From assembly GCA_963751395.1 (NCBI GenBank), contig CAVVUC010000001.1, positions 868,001 through 932,000 on the forward strand: DNA of 64,000 nucleotides, given 5' to 3'. Numbering within the stretch: the stretch's first letter is position 1; the number at the start of each line of letters is the position of its first letter. Positions 33,331 through 44,675 of the stretch are shown piece by piece. The DNA comes from CAVVUC01 sp963751395 (GTDB lineage Bacteria > Verrucomicrobiota > Verrucomicrobiia > Chthoniobacterales > Chthoniobacteraceae). A program made the position numbers and the translations under genes. The notes under the pieces are model-generated. The model was not told the origin of the DNA, made no database searches, and saw only the letters and a program-made list of their open reading frames with translations.

Positions 33331-34674
33331 TTACAGGTTTGAATAAGTAGGTGTGAAACTCCAAAAACGTGTTGAACCATCCGATGTTGATTTGCGAATA
33401 ACTACTCCAGCACCAGCCGGTATAACATCGGTTCCAAAGTCGAGGGTAACGTTTGCACCGGCCTTTCGCCAAGCGCCATTGTAGTAGTAGTAGGTTGCGG
33501 CTGGAACCTTGTCAAAACTGACTTGGGTGTTGTCAAATACTAGCAACTGATCCTTTCTGAGAAGCGGTGAAGTGCTTACAGTGAAGGCTCCGCTCGAAAT
33601 TAGCCCAGAACTATTAAGGGTTACGTCAACAGGACGAATTGTCGAAACAGAATTATCCTGTGCACCGCTGGATGATGTCGCCAGTGGCACGACAAGTTTT
33701 TGCATCAATACATTGCCTGTCACCGTTAAGGTGGTAGTAGGTGAACTAGAATTGCGGACAGTAAAATACCCATTTGGAATCAAAACATCGTCGCTGTGGT
33801 CTTCTGAGGTATTTCGACCTGCTTGGCGCCAAGCACTATTGTAGTAATAATAAGTAGCAGACGGGGTCAGGTCGATTCCATTGCCTGAATAGTTAGGAAT
33901 TTGAATTTGGGTTTTTCTCAGTAGAGGTGAGGTTGACGGTGTATAAGACACATTGGCGTCACTTGCCGGAAACACCGACTTAAGAGTCCAATAAGGAATC
34001 AGGATGATTTGCGTGTTAGGCTGAACGCTGCTGAGCGCGCTGTTGTCACCGTTTAGATTCAGCGTCAGCGTGCTGGAATCGTTTGCCGTAACAGTGTAGG
34101 AATTCCCTTCTTTCGCACTCTTGCTAACGGTCGCCGCTGCACCGCTGACCCCCGCCAGCGCGGGAATTGTGATCGTGAGGGACGTGTTGGAGTTCACCGC
34201 TTGAACGGTGTAGTATCCCGCACCGGTGATATTGAGGCCGTCTCCCACGGCAACAGGCGTCGTGCCTGTCAAGAAGGCTGTGCCGACACCGGTAACGGTA
34301 CTGGAACCGGATCCTGTCGTAACCGTACCTGGAATCGAAACCGGGTTGGCACCAATCAGGACGTAATAAGTCTTCGGTTGAACGCCACTGCCTGAATAAA
34401 CGAGACTATTGTTAGTCCAGCCTGTTGAACCCGAGACGGTCACCGTGTTGCTGCCAGTTGAAGCTACTGCGCCAACAAACTCGGGCGGACGTGTGAACGG
34501 AAGGGCTACGATCGTATCAGAGGAACCCGAGCAGGTAATATTTAGGTACCCGACTGGATCGGTGACAGCGGTCTGCGCCGAAGCTGCGGAAACGGCTGCG
34601 AGGGAAATGGAGACAACAGCCAGGAATTGACTGAGGTTTTTAGCCGGGGAGGCGGATTTCATGGTGCTTTTCAT
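33331..34674 (-). CDS. Secreted TIGR02597-like protein
   Basis: A 447-residue protein with a signal peptide (LAAVSAASAQ cleavage zone near residue 33). The mature start TDPVGYLNITCSGSSDTIVA and the repeated ATYYYYN(S/G)AWR(Q/K)AG and TSPLLRK(T/D)Q segments resemble the TIGR02597 family known mainly from Verrucomicrobia. An inserted Gly/Ser/Thr-rich stretch occupies about residues 110-180. Function unknown. Base composition is less GC-rich than neighbours. Confidence 0.75.
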   Translation of the reverse strand: MKSTMKSASPAKNLSQFLAVVSISLAAVSAASAQTAVTDPVGYLNITCSGSSDTIVALPFTRPPEFVGAVASTGSNTVTVSGSTGWTNNSLVYSGSGVQPKTYYVLIGANPVSIPGTVTTGSGSSTVTGVGTAFLTGTTPVAVGDGLNITGAGYYTVQAVNSNTSLTITIPALAGVSGAAATVSKSAKEGNSYTVTANDSSTLTLNLNGDNSALSSVQPNTQIILIPYWTLKSVFPASDANVSYTPSTSPLLRKTQIQIPNYSGNGIDLTPSATYYYYNSAWRQAGRNTSEDHSDDVLIPNGYFTVRNSSSPTTTLTVTGNVLMQKLVVPLATSSSGAQDNSVSTIRPVDVTLNSSGLISSGAFTVSTSPLLRKDQLLVFDNTQVSFDKVPAATYYYYNGAWRKAGANVTLDFGTDVIPAGAGVVIRKSTSDGSTRFWSFTPTYSNL

Positions 34675-34703
34675 ATACGGTTTAATTTAGTTGCGCAAGG
34701 AAA

Positions 34704-34730
34704 ATTTTAATCAATTCCCAATTTTTTCAA
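34704..34730 (-). promoter_or_regulatory. Possible sigma-70 promoter of the TIGR02597-like gene
   Basis: On the minus strand TTGAAA and TAAAAT are separated by 15 bases, 30 bases before the ATG at 34674. The spacer is shorter than ideal, so this is tentative. Confidence 0.35.
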
Positions 34731-35013
34731 AGTTCGCATTCTGGAAAGGGGAAAGTTTGGCTCGCCAGCCTGCATTTTCAGTGTGTCATCCCAAAGGGGC
34801 TTTGAAACTAAGCAAAAGTAGCCACGAAAAATTCCTTCGTCAAGTACCACATCCCGATACTCGTTGAACGGTTCACCGGAAGAGGAAACCGGAAAGCGGA
34901 TACTGGATACCGTAAAGGAAGGAGCGCGCTATTTGAGACCGGCCTGCGGGTTCTTCTGCCGATTCCCCAAGACAATCGGACTCCTACTGCGACTTCGGCA
35001 TTTGGAAAAGCAA
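34731..35013. other. Spacer with no gene recognised
   Basis: About 280 bases between the promoter region of the TIGR02597-like gene and repeat copy 3. It includes a low-complexity stretch at about 34877-34915 (GGAAAGCGGATACTGGATACCG) of the same simple-repeat style as other spacers. No credible coding frame or RNA structure was found. Confidence 0.5.
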
Positions 35014-35289
35014 GCAAAGCGTGAGATTCCTCGCTGCGCTGCCAATGATGTCGATGGAAACTGAGTGCGAAACTGCCACGTCGCGCAAGGTGGATCGGGC
35101 GCGGAGCCTGTCCTGAGCTTGTCGAATGGGCGCGCGATGCGTTTGCCAGCCGCCGCAAGGCGCATTCTGATTTGCTGCTTCGCAGGTTGGGGTACGCATC
35201 GCCCACGGAGTGGCCGATCCACCTGCGCCACGACACCATTGCCGAGGCCGGCAAACTTATCCTTGTCTTGTGAACGCCTCGGAATGACC
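35014..35289 (+). repeat. Long palindromic interspersed repeat, copy 3
   Basis: Same orientation as copy 1. The inner arms (about 35088-35141 and 35195-35223) and centre with GCATTCTGATTTGCTGCTTCG are nearly identical to copy 1; the outer arms are more diverged, closing with a GGCCGGCAAA block and CGGAATGACCC. Here the 27-base short repeat (35103-35129, core CCTGTCCTGAGCTTGTCGAA) is in the left inner arm, whereas in copy 1 it is in the right arm in opposite orientation. Confidence 0.82.
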
Positions 35290-35305
35290 CGGGGGCAGAG
35301 CCAGC

Positions 35306-36421
35306 CTACACCGCGCCCAACTGGCCTTTGATGATCCAGATCAGGGCTTTGACGCCGAGTTCGTGCAGGTTGTAGGGCTTGCCGATGAAGTCGTTGCCGC
35401 CGCTGAGGGTCGATAGCGCACGGTTCTGGAACGTCGCCATGCCGGTGATGAAGACCACCGGCGTTTTCTGGTGCTCGGGGATTTCGCGCACCTGTTTGCA
35501 AAGATCGAACCCGCTGACTCCGGGCAGGCCGACATCGAGGAAGACGAGGTTGAAATCGTTGTCCTCAAGCAGTCCAAGCGCCGTCTGGGAATCGGCGGCG
35601 CAGGTGACATTGAGTCCGACCATTTCCATGGCGGTGGTGATCATGGCCCGGGCGTCGGCGTCATCTTCCACCGCGAACACGCTCGCGGCGGTGGGGTCGC
35701 TCACGCGGATGAGGCTTTTCTCCTCGAAGAGCGTGGCGAGGAAATCGATGGCCTGCGTGACGGTGCGGATGGTGGAGTCGTTGACCTGCTCGGGCATCGA
35801 ATAGAGGTCGTAGATGAGGTTCTCGAGGGCCGAGGTCATCTTGTAAAGGGCGCGCAGGCCGACGACCCCGGTGCGCTCGGAGAGATTGTGCGCCTCGCGG
35901 AAGAGTTTTTGGAGGAGCGAGAGGTCGGAGCGGTTCTTGACGTACGCGTGGAGGTGAAGCCGCATCGAGTTCACGGCCTCGGGCGCAGCTTCAAGGCTGG
36001 ATTTGAACCAGGCCTCGTTGGCCTCGGCGCTGAGGGCATCGGCGGATTGCGGCAGGGGCCCGGCATCGCCAAGGAGGGTCTCGGCCTCGGCGAGCGCCTG
36101 ATCGAACGGGGTATCGCTTTTCGGCAGGACTTTCGTGGCCCCGGCCTTGACGGCGGCGCGGGCCAGGGGCCTTGGAACGTTGGTCATGCCGACGATCGGC
36201 GTGTCGAGCGCGGCGGCGCGCATGGTTTTCACCAACTCCAGCCCGTCCACTGCGGAGAGCACCGGGTCGATGAATACGAGGTCGGGTTTTTTGTCCGAGA
36301 GAACCCGCATGGCTGATTCGCTGTTGCGCGCGGTCTCGATGCCGAATCCGTGAGCGGACAATTTCTCCCGGTAGATATTGGTCATCATTCTGTCGTCGCT
36401 GATAACAAGGATGCGTTTCAT
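35306..36421 (-). CDS. REC-Hpt-REC signalling protein
   Basis: About 371 residues from MKRILVISDDRMMT. The first receiver domain (1-120) has VFIDPVLSAVDG with the phospho-accepting Asp and VLPKSD. A central helical domain contains FREAHNLSERTGVVGL, an Hpt-like histidine. The second receiver (about 250-365) has VFLDVGLPGVSGFD and FIGKPYN. There is no output domain, so it probably works in a phosphorelay. An upstream in-frame ATG at 36427 adds two residues. No cognate kinase is adjacent. Confidence 0.82.
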   Translation of the reverse strand: MKRILVISDDRMMTNIYREKLSAHGFGIETARNSESAMRVLSDKKPDLVFIDPVLSAVDGLELVKTMRAAALDTPIVGMTNVPRPLARAAVKAGATKVLPKSDTPFDQALAEAETLLGDAGPLPQSADALSAEANEAWFKSSLEAAPEAVNSMRLHLHAYVKNRSDLSLLQKLFREAHNLSERTGVVGLRALYKMTSALENLIYDLYSMPEQVNDSTIRTVTQAIDFLATLFEEKSLIRVSDPTAASVFAVEDDADARAMITTAMEMVGLNVTCAADSQTALGLLEDNDFNLVFLDVGLPGVSGFDLCKQVREIPEHQKTPVVFITGMATFQNRALSTLSGGNDFIGKPYNLHELGVKALIWIIKGQLGAV

Positions 36422-37226
36422 GGGCATGGGTGCTGGTTTTTCTCTGGAAATGGAAACAGGTTCACGGGTTCGCCGATACGCAAAGCAGGTTGCGAGCCGG
36501 GAACGAACGCGGCGGCATTTTTTCCGCCAAACCACCACCCGGAATTGCTGGAATGGAAGGTGCTAAAACCTCTGCCGGATGGTGCAGACAACCCCCATTC
36601 ATTCGAAGCATGAAAGATCACACGGAAAACTCGCGACCGCGCCGCAGAAAATCGCGTTCCATCGCCAAGACGACGAGACTGCTGATGGCGGCGTTGCGGT
36701 TGTGGGAACTGAAGCAGCGCCGCAAATAAGGTTCGTTTTCATCTCGCCGGGCACTGACAAACGACGCGGGACCGTCTGCCCGAAATATGCACTTTTCGCA
36801 CGGCTTGTCCGCATGCCTGCCCTGGATCCGGAACAGGTTGTTCGCGGCGCTTGACGCGATCGGATGGTGCGCGATGCAGGGTCCGAACCTGTGATTTTTT
36901 GGCTCGCGCAGGGCCGACAGCCGGCGAGAGGAATAGTAACTCTGGATAATTCAGCCGTGCCCAAGGCGGGTGCCTCCCCTTAATCTCGTTCTTGCCGGGG
37001 AAGGAATAAGATCAAGGGCAAGAAACCTGGCGCGGATTCCTTTGCCCGGACTGCAAATCTCAGCCCGCTCGCGAGTTGCGCCGGGATGCGAGGGGGGCAA
37101 CGCCGCTCCGCACTCCGGAAAATACATGTTTATGTTATTGACAGTCTATGGGGTTTTTAGAAACAGTGATGACGTTTTCTCGCAGGAAAACCATCCACCC
37201 CAATCCAAACCGCAGGCACTCCTAAT
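36422..37226. other. Long spacer before the giant PEP-CTERM gene
   Basis: About 800 bases. A short frame at 36610-36729 (39 residues, very basic) is too small to call. TTGACA at 37138-37143 could be a -35 element for the giant gene, but no good -10 was found. No riboswitch or RNA gene was recognised. Confidence 0.45.
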
Positions 37227-40200
37227 ATGAAATCCCAATCCTCAAAACTCATCCGTCTTTCAATCCTCGCCCTCGCGATGCTGCTCAGCTTCGGCGGCAG
37301 CGCCTGGGCGGCGAGCGTAACTTGGACAAGTGCCACTGGTGGCACTTGGGGAACCGGCAGTAATTGGTCAACCGGGAGCGCTCCCGCCGGTGGTGACACC
37401 GCAGTGTTCAATAGTGTGGTTACAAGTGGAACAATCAGCGCGGCAGTAGCAGCCGGCAACGGTTCAAACATCCTGTTCGCCGCTGGTGCCGGTCCTTTCA
37501 CGATCGGCTCGGGCGCGGTAAACAGTCAGAGTTACGTGATGAGCACTGGCAACAGCTTCACCATGAACAGCGGTGTGACCAGCGACCAGTTGTTCAATAT
37601 CAGATGGTATTTTGGCGGCACTACTGGTGCGAGCGGAACCTACTCAGCCATCAATAACTCGACGACGAACAAGCTGACCTTTGCCGGGAGTCTCACTGCA
37701 CAAGCCAGTGGCACCAAGGTTGCGGCGTTTGGCGGTGCGGGCAACATTGATGTCACGGGCGCGCTCACCAAGGGCTCGGCTACTTCACTCACGGTGATCA
37801 AAACTGGCAATGGCACCCTCAAGTTCACCGGCTCGAACACCTACGGTGACACCACCCTCACGGCGGGCACCGTGCAAATCGGCGTGAACAGTGCCGGCTC
37901 GGTGGGCTCGATTACCTCGAGCGCCATTGGCACAGGGACGGTGACATTTAACGGCGGCACACTCTCCTCCGATGGCACCAACGCCCGCACAATCCTCAAT
38001 GCGGTGACCTTCACGGGCAATGCCGGTCTCGGCAACGCGACCAACACCGGCAAGCTGACCTTCAGTGCGAACGCCAACCTTGGCACCTCCGTGCGCACGA
38101 TCACCGCCAACAGCGACGCACAGTTCGACGGCATTATCAGCAACACCGGCGGCATCACCAAATCCGGCACGGGGACCTTGATCCTCACCAACAACTCCAA
38201 CTCGTTCACAGGGAATATTACGATCGGCGGAACCAGCGGTGTCCTCCGGGTTACCGGCAGCGGCGCGCTTGGAACGGGGACGAAAACCGTCACCAATACT
38301 GCGGGAAGTTCCGGAAGCCCCGATGGAGCGAACCTCCTGGAACTCGACAGCAATGGAGGGCCGGATTTCACTTTGGGCAGCAACATCAGTTACAACCTGA
38401 GCGGCGCGGCGGGCGTGATCCGGAATGCCGCCGGCAACAACACCATTGCCGGTAACATCAGCATGACCACCGGCAACGGGATGGTTAAGATTCTCAGCAA
38501 CGGGGGCAGCCTTACCTTGAGCGGCACGGTAACGGCCAATACCAACCGCGATTTTGAATTGGCCGGAACCTCCACCGGCGCGAACACTTTCAGCGGTGTC
38601 CTGCAAAACAACGGCGCGAACATTGCCTCGCTCGTTAAGAGTGGTACGGGCACATGGATTGTTTCCGGCAGTTCGAACACCTTCACCGGCAATACCAAGG
38701 TGAACCAAGGCACGCTCAAGCTCACCAACAACCTGGCTATTCAGAACAGCGCGTTCGACACCTCCGGTGCTGGCACGCTCGATTTGACGGACGCGGGCAT
38801 CAACACGCTGACCATTGGCGGGTTGACCGGCAGCAACATCCTTGCCCTCCCTGTCAATGTCACCAGCCTGACGCTCAATCCGGGCAGCGGCGCAACGGTC
38901 ACTTATGCGGGCAACCTCACAGGCGGCCCGGTGGGCCTCACTCTCACCAAGACCGGGGCGGGCGTCCAGATTCTATCCGGCAGTTCGAACTACGACGGAC
39001 TCACCACCGTGGGCGTCGGCGTTCTCGGTGTCGGACACAACAACGCGCTCGGCACCACCACGGGGGCCACGACCGTAAGCAACGGCGCGCAGCTTCAACT
39101 CCAAAACGGTGTCACTGTGACTGGTGAAACCGTCACCATCGGCGGAACCGGTCCCGGCACGGGCAACGGCGCGTTCAACGGCGGGTTGTCCACGGCGGGC
39201 GGCGCGACGGCGGAATGGGCCGGCACGGTCATCTTCGGCGACTCGAGCGCCCGCATTGGCAGCGGCACGAACGGCACGCTGACGGTGAGCGGTGCCGTCC
39301 AGGGGAGTGGCACGAACCAGACATTGAACATCGGAGCCGGCGCGGGCGGCAGCGGAACCGTGATCCTTTCCGCCACGGCGGGGACCAACAGCTACACGGG
39401 ACCGACCCTCATCGCCCGCGGCACGTTGAAGCTCGGAGCAACCGACACCCTGCCGACCGGGACGATCCTCGACGTGGATTATGCCAATGCCGGGGAAAAC
39501 GCCACCTTCGACATCAACGGGTTCAACCAGACCATCGCCGGCTTGCAGCGGTCGAACACCGGCGGTGGCGCGGGCGGCAGCTTTGTAACCAACTCCTCCA
39601 CGACTTCGGCCGTCCTCACGGTGAACACCGGCACGGCATACACCTACTCCGGCCAGGTCACCGGCAACCTCGGTCTCACCCAGTCGGGCACCGGCTCGCT
39701 GACCCTGACGGCCAGCAACACCTACTCGGGAGCGACGACTGTCAACAATGGGACGCTGAACGTGAACGGCTCGTTGGTTTCATCCGGCTCGACGACGGTT
39801 AACGGCGGCACGCTGAATGTGAACGGCTCCATCGATGCGGCATCGACCGTCTCCGTGGCTGGCGGGGCCACGCTCCGTGGAAGTGGCGTGGTAAGCGGCA
39901 CGGCGACGATCCTTGACGGCGGCCTCGTCACGGCGGGATTCAACGGGGCAGGGAACCTGACGATCGGCAATCTGGTCTTCAGCGGATCGGGCACGGTCAA
40001 CGTGACCGGCAACGGCGCGGTGCCCGGATCGGTGCTGAACGTCACCGGTGCCCTGACCACAGCCGGCAACATCGTCATTACCGCAAGCAACGCCTTCGGT
40101 TGGACCAATGACACTCCCTACGACCTGATCACATGGGGCAGCATCCTCGGCACCGGAACCAGCAGTTTCACCCCGACCTCAATCACCGTTTTAAACCTCA

Positions 40201-43200
40201 ATCCACGACAAAGTGCAGCACCGCCCACCTTTTCGGGAACCTCCGTCATCCTTACGATCAGCGGCTACACTCCCAAATGGACGGGGGCCGACAACAGCGA
40301 TTGGGTCGTGGGATCGACCGGGACCAGCTCCAACTGGGTGTTGGTCGGCAGTGGCACGGCAAACGGCACGGCGACAGACTACATCAGCGGGGATGCGGTT
40401 CTTTTCAACGACGACGCTGGCAACACCACGGTGAATATCTCAGCCGCGGATGTGACTCCGGTCAACACCACCTTTAACACCACCAACGGTTACACCCTGC
40501 AAAGCAGCGGCGGTTTCGGAATCGCCGGCTCGGGAGTTCTGAACAAAGGCGACGGAGGCACGTTAACGATCACCAGCAGCAACAGCTACACGGGAGCCAC
40601 GACAATCAACGCGGGAATCTTGCAGATCGGCGACGGCACGACGGACGGCTCCATCGCCTCCAGCGCAAGCATCAATAACAATGGCACGCTCACCTACAAC
40701 CTCGTTGGCTCGCAGAGCTACGCCAACGCGATCACGGGTGCCACCGGACTCCTCATCAAAAACGGCGGGGGCACGCTCACACTTTCCGGCACGAACAGCT
40801 ATGGCGGCGGCACGATCATTAACACCGGCACCTTGGTCGCAGCGTCGGCGAATGCGCTCGGCACCGGCGGAGTCACGAACGACGCCACGCTCGACTTGAC
40901 AGCAGGCGCGGTGACCTACTCGGGCCTGTCCACGAGTTTGAGCGGCACGGGAACGGTGAATGTCACCCTCGGAGTCGGAACCGGTTCCACCATTCTCAAC
41001 GGCAATTATTCGGCCTTCACCGGGATCTGGAATGTCGGTGTCGGAGCCGGAGCGGGCGCTGGCAAAGTGCAGATGAACGGGGCGGATGCCACGGGAGCCA
41101 CGGTCAACCTGCTTCCCAATGCAACCCTTTACGTCACAACCGGCGGAACCCGCAACGCGGCGCTCAGCCTTGGCGGCGGAGATACCGGCGAATCGTTGGG
41201 GCAACTGCGCGTGGACACCGTTGCGCTGAACTGGGCGGGGCCAGTCACGCTCGCGGGAACTGTCACGGGAACCAGCGACTACACCGTCGGCGGCAGCCAG
41301 ACAGTCACGATCTCCGGCGCGATCAACGAAACAGGCGGGGCTCAGTCGCTCATCAAGGGTGCAGCCAATACGCTGATCCTTGGCAACTCGAACAGCTACT
41401 CGGGCGGCACCACGATCGTGGGCGGCATCGTCGAGGCATCGAACAACAACGCGCTCGGCAGCGGGACGGTGAGCATCAACACGGGAGCCACGCGCCTGGT
41501 CGTGGACGACGGCATCACGATTGCGAACAACATCGTCATCAACGGCGGTGGAGCCAGTTCGCGCGGGTTGATCGAGAATAGCGGAGCGGGCAACGCGACC
41601 GTGAGCGGCACGATCACCATCAACAACGGTCTCTTCGGCGGTGGTTACTTCGCCAGCACGGGCGGGGGCACCCTCACCGTTGCCGGTCCGATCATCTCGG
41701 CGACGAATCAGGTGCTGTCGCGACTCGGCACCGTCATTTACAGCGGAGGCGGCTCTTACAGCAACTTTTCCCTTCTACAAGGCACGGCCATGCTCGGAGC
41801 GAACAACGGTCTCTCGACCTCCGCCGCCATGGACCTCGGTTTGAGCGGCGCGGCGACTTTCGATCTGGCCGGCTACAACCAGAGCCTCGTCGGTATCACC
41901 AAGAACACCAACGGGGCCACGATCGCCAGCAGCGGCACCGCGAGTGACTCGCTGCTCACGCTGACCGGCTCCTCGACCTATGGCGGTTCGATCACTAACG
42001 TGACCGGCACCGGAAGCAGAAAGACGGCGCTCGCGATCAACTCCGGCGGATTCCTGACCTACACCGGCAACTACACCGGCGACACAGTGACAGTGAACGG
42101 AACGCTGGCGCTCAACTCGAACGGCGGCGATTCCTTCGCTCCGACAAGCCGCAGCATCATCGTGAACAACGGCGGTTTGCTCCGATATGACGGCTCCGAC
42201 AAGGTTCAGAACGACACGGTGATCACCGTGAACGTCGGCGGCACGCTCGACATGAACGGCAAGAGTGACGCCATCGGCTATCTGGCCGGCGGCGGCAGTG
42301 TAACCAACGTGAACGCCACGTTGAACATCGACATGCCTTTGGCGGGCAGCGGCTCCAACTTCAGCGGCACGATCAGCGGAAACTCACAGTTGGTATTCCG
42401 CGGAGTCGGCACAGGCGGTCCCGGCACGCAGATTCTCTCCGGCACCGGCAGCTACACCGGCTCGACAACGATCAGCGCCGGCACATTGAACCTGACAGGC
42501 GCGCTTCTTTCCACCTCCTCGATCACGGTGGGTGCGAGCGGATTTCTGACCGAAAGCAGCACGGGACTGATCAGCGGGACGGGTTCTCTCACCAGCAGCG
42601 GAACGACGGTGCTGAACGGCTCCAACAACTACACGGGCAGCACGACTATATCCGCAGGCAAACTCACGGCGGGTAACGTCAGCGCGCTCGGTGCAGCCGG
42701 ACGCACGGTCAACGTCAACGGTGGAACGCTGGACCTCGCCACCGATACGAGTGCGAACGCATACTCGCTGAATGTCAGCAGCGGGTTCACCGGGACGGTC
42801 CTCGTGAATCGCGCCACCCTCGGGACAGGCACCACCCACACGATGGGTTCTTCGCTCCTCGGCAACGGCACGCTCAACGCGCAGGCCGGATCCAACGTAA
42901 CGGGCGGAACTGCAACCCTTGCGTTTGCCTCGATCAATCTCAGTGCGGGCACAACCGGATTCGGGACCACCACGCTCAACCCGACCAGCGCAGACATCCT
43001 CGTGAGCGGCAGCATCTTCAAAACGGGCGGCTCGGCCAACTCGCTGACACTCGACGGCACCAGCACCGGCAACGTCGTCGCCGGGCCGATCGCGGGTGCA
43101 CTGATCGTGAACAAGACCAATTCGAGCACATGGACGCTCTCGGGCAGCAGTTCCTACACGAACGGCACGAACCTGAACGCCGGAACCCTGGTGGTGAACA

Positions 43201-43956
43201 GCGCGGATTCGCTCGGTGCCAGCACCGGCAACCTGACCTTTGGCGGCACGGGCGGCACGTTGAAGCTGGCTGCGACCATTCCGAGCAGCGCGCGCAACTA
43301 CGTGCTCAACAGCACCGGCGCGATCGACACCAACGGGTTCGACCTGACCAACAGCGGCGTCGTGAGCGGCACGGCAGGCCTCGCGAAGAACGGTGCGGGC
43401 TCGCTGAACCTGAACGGCACCGCGAGCTACACCGGCGTCACCAACGTGAACAACGGCACGCTGAATGTGAACACCGCGCTCGCGAGCACGAACCTGAGCG
43501 TCGCATCTGGTGCGACGATGAACCTGAATGTTGCCTCAACCACCGGCACCGCGAGTACCGGTGACCACCAGCGGTGCGACGAACTTCGCCGGCCCCGACG
43601 GTGCCATCCACAGGGTGGGATCGCTCAATATCACGACCACCGGCACGGCGACGCTCACAGCGCACAGCGGTGGAGCGGCAAATGTGAAGGTGCTCGACAT
43701 CTCGTCGCTGACGATCTCAGGAACGACAGTGTTCGTTGGAGATGGAACCAAGACCGCGGGCATCGTTACGGATGAGATCGTGGACTCCGCTGGCTACCCG
43801 GCTTTGAACGCTGGGATGCCATCGGACTTGCAGTTGGCTGGTGCTGGCCTTCCTTCCCCGGCTCCAGTGCCCGAGCCCGGGACGATCGGCTTGCTGGCTG
43901 TCGGCGCGATTGGCGGACTGCTGCTGCGCCGCCGCAACCGCAAGAGCGGCAACTAA
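37227..43956 (+). CDS. Giant autotransporter-repeat PEP-CTERM surface protein, one apparent frameshift
   Basis: About 2,240 residues after correction. It starts with a signal peptide (LSILALAMLLSFGGSAWAAS) and then has dozens of autotransporter-associated beta-strand repeats, each close to G-T-G-x-L-x-(F/I)-x-G-x-N-T-Y-x-G-x-T-x-(I/V)-x-x-G-(T/I)-L, e.g. LKFTGSNTYGDTTLTAGTVQ. These form a long beta-helix. There is no autotransporter barrel. At about 43560 one extra base shifts the frame; the true C-terminus ends PVPEPGTIGLLAVGAIGGLL plus a basic tail, a PEP-CTERM sorting signal. A probable adhesin or matrix protein anchored by exosortase. Gly/Thr/Ser/Asn-rich throughout. Confidence 0.9.
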
Positions 43957-43976
43957 ACAGAGTTAAGAAAATTTTT

Positions 43977-44056
43977 CCGTGTTGCCGGGTTGGGCCCCGG
44001 CGTGGGGCACGGAAAAGACAGAGGTCGCCGCGACGTTCTAGGGCGTCGCGGCGACC
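43977..44056 (+). terminator. Two stem-loops after the giant gene
   Basis: CCGTG..GCCGGG pairs with CCCCGGC..CACGG (43977-44012). A second perfect 13-base stem, GGTCGCCGCGACG and CGTCGCGGCGACC (44023-44035 and 44044-44056), follows. There is no U-tract, but the position 20 bases after the stop suggests termination or mRNA 3' protection. Confidence 0.65.
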
Positions 44057-44675
44057 AATCCTCAAGCGGAGGTTCCAGCCTTCGCGGCGGGTTGGAAAAA
44101 TGGAATCAACAACAGGATCAAGCAACAAGATGAACGAGAAGAAGCCGGAGAAAACGCTGCTGGGAAAAACCTCTCTTCCACATCTCATCGGCGATTGCCG
44201 CCCCGAGTGCCCTTGCGATCTCCGTGTCCACGGGTGATGTCCGGGTCAAGAAATCCTTTCGCTCCGGCGGGTTCCACTGTCAGCAGTCCAATCCCCTCTC
44301 TTGTGAAAATCCCATCATTGACTCCTCGTGTCGCCCTGTGCGCGCTGGCTCCAACGACAAGGCATGTCTTGACGTCGATTCGGCCGAGAAGAACAGAGTG
44401 AACTGTGGCTGGTGCGCAGCGAAATTGCAGCGCCCGGAGCGGCGGGATTCAACCGTAAGTTCAACGAGACGCTGCGGGGGAGCCATTCTGCCGAAGATTC
44501 AGGGAAGCTCTGCGCGCCGCATCCGCGCAGTGCGGCGGCGATTGCCACGGCGCAAGCCGCGCCGGAGAAGCTGGTGGCATGGTTGACGGCGAGCAACATC
44601 CAGCGGCCATCCCCGACACCGCCCGCGCCACCCCAATCGCCGAAGGCGAAGTCCGCGTCGGCTCGCAAACTTCCT
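44057..44675. other. Spacer with no gene recognised
   Basis: About 620 bases between the giant gene and the phosphatase gene. Open frames exist on both strands but none shows domain character or a credible start, and no further structure was seen. Confidence 0.5.

Noticed and set aside
37227..43500. Regular repeats suggestive of a CRISPR array
   Set aside because: The repeats are translated beta-strand units of varying length, not identical repeats with spacers.
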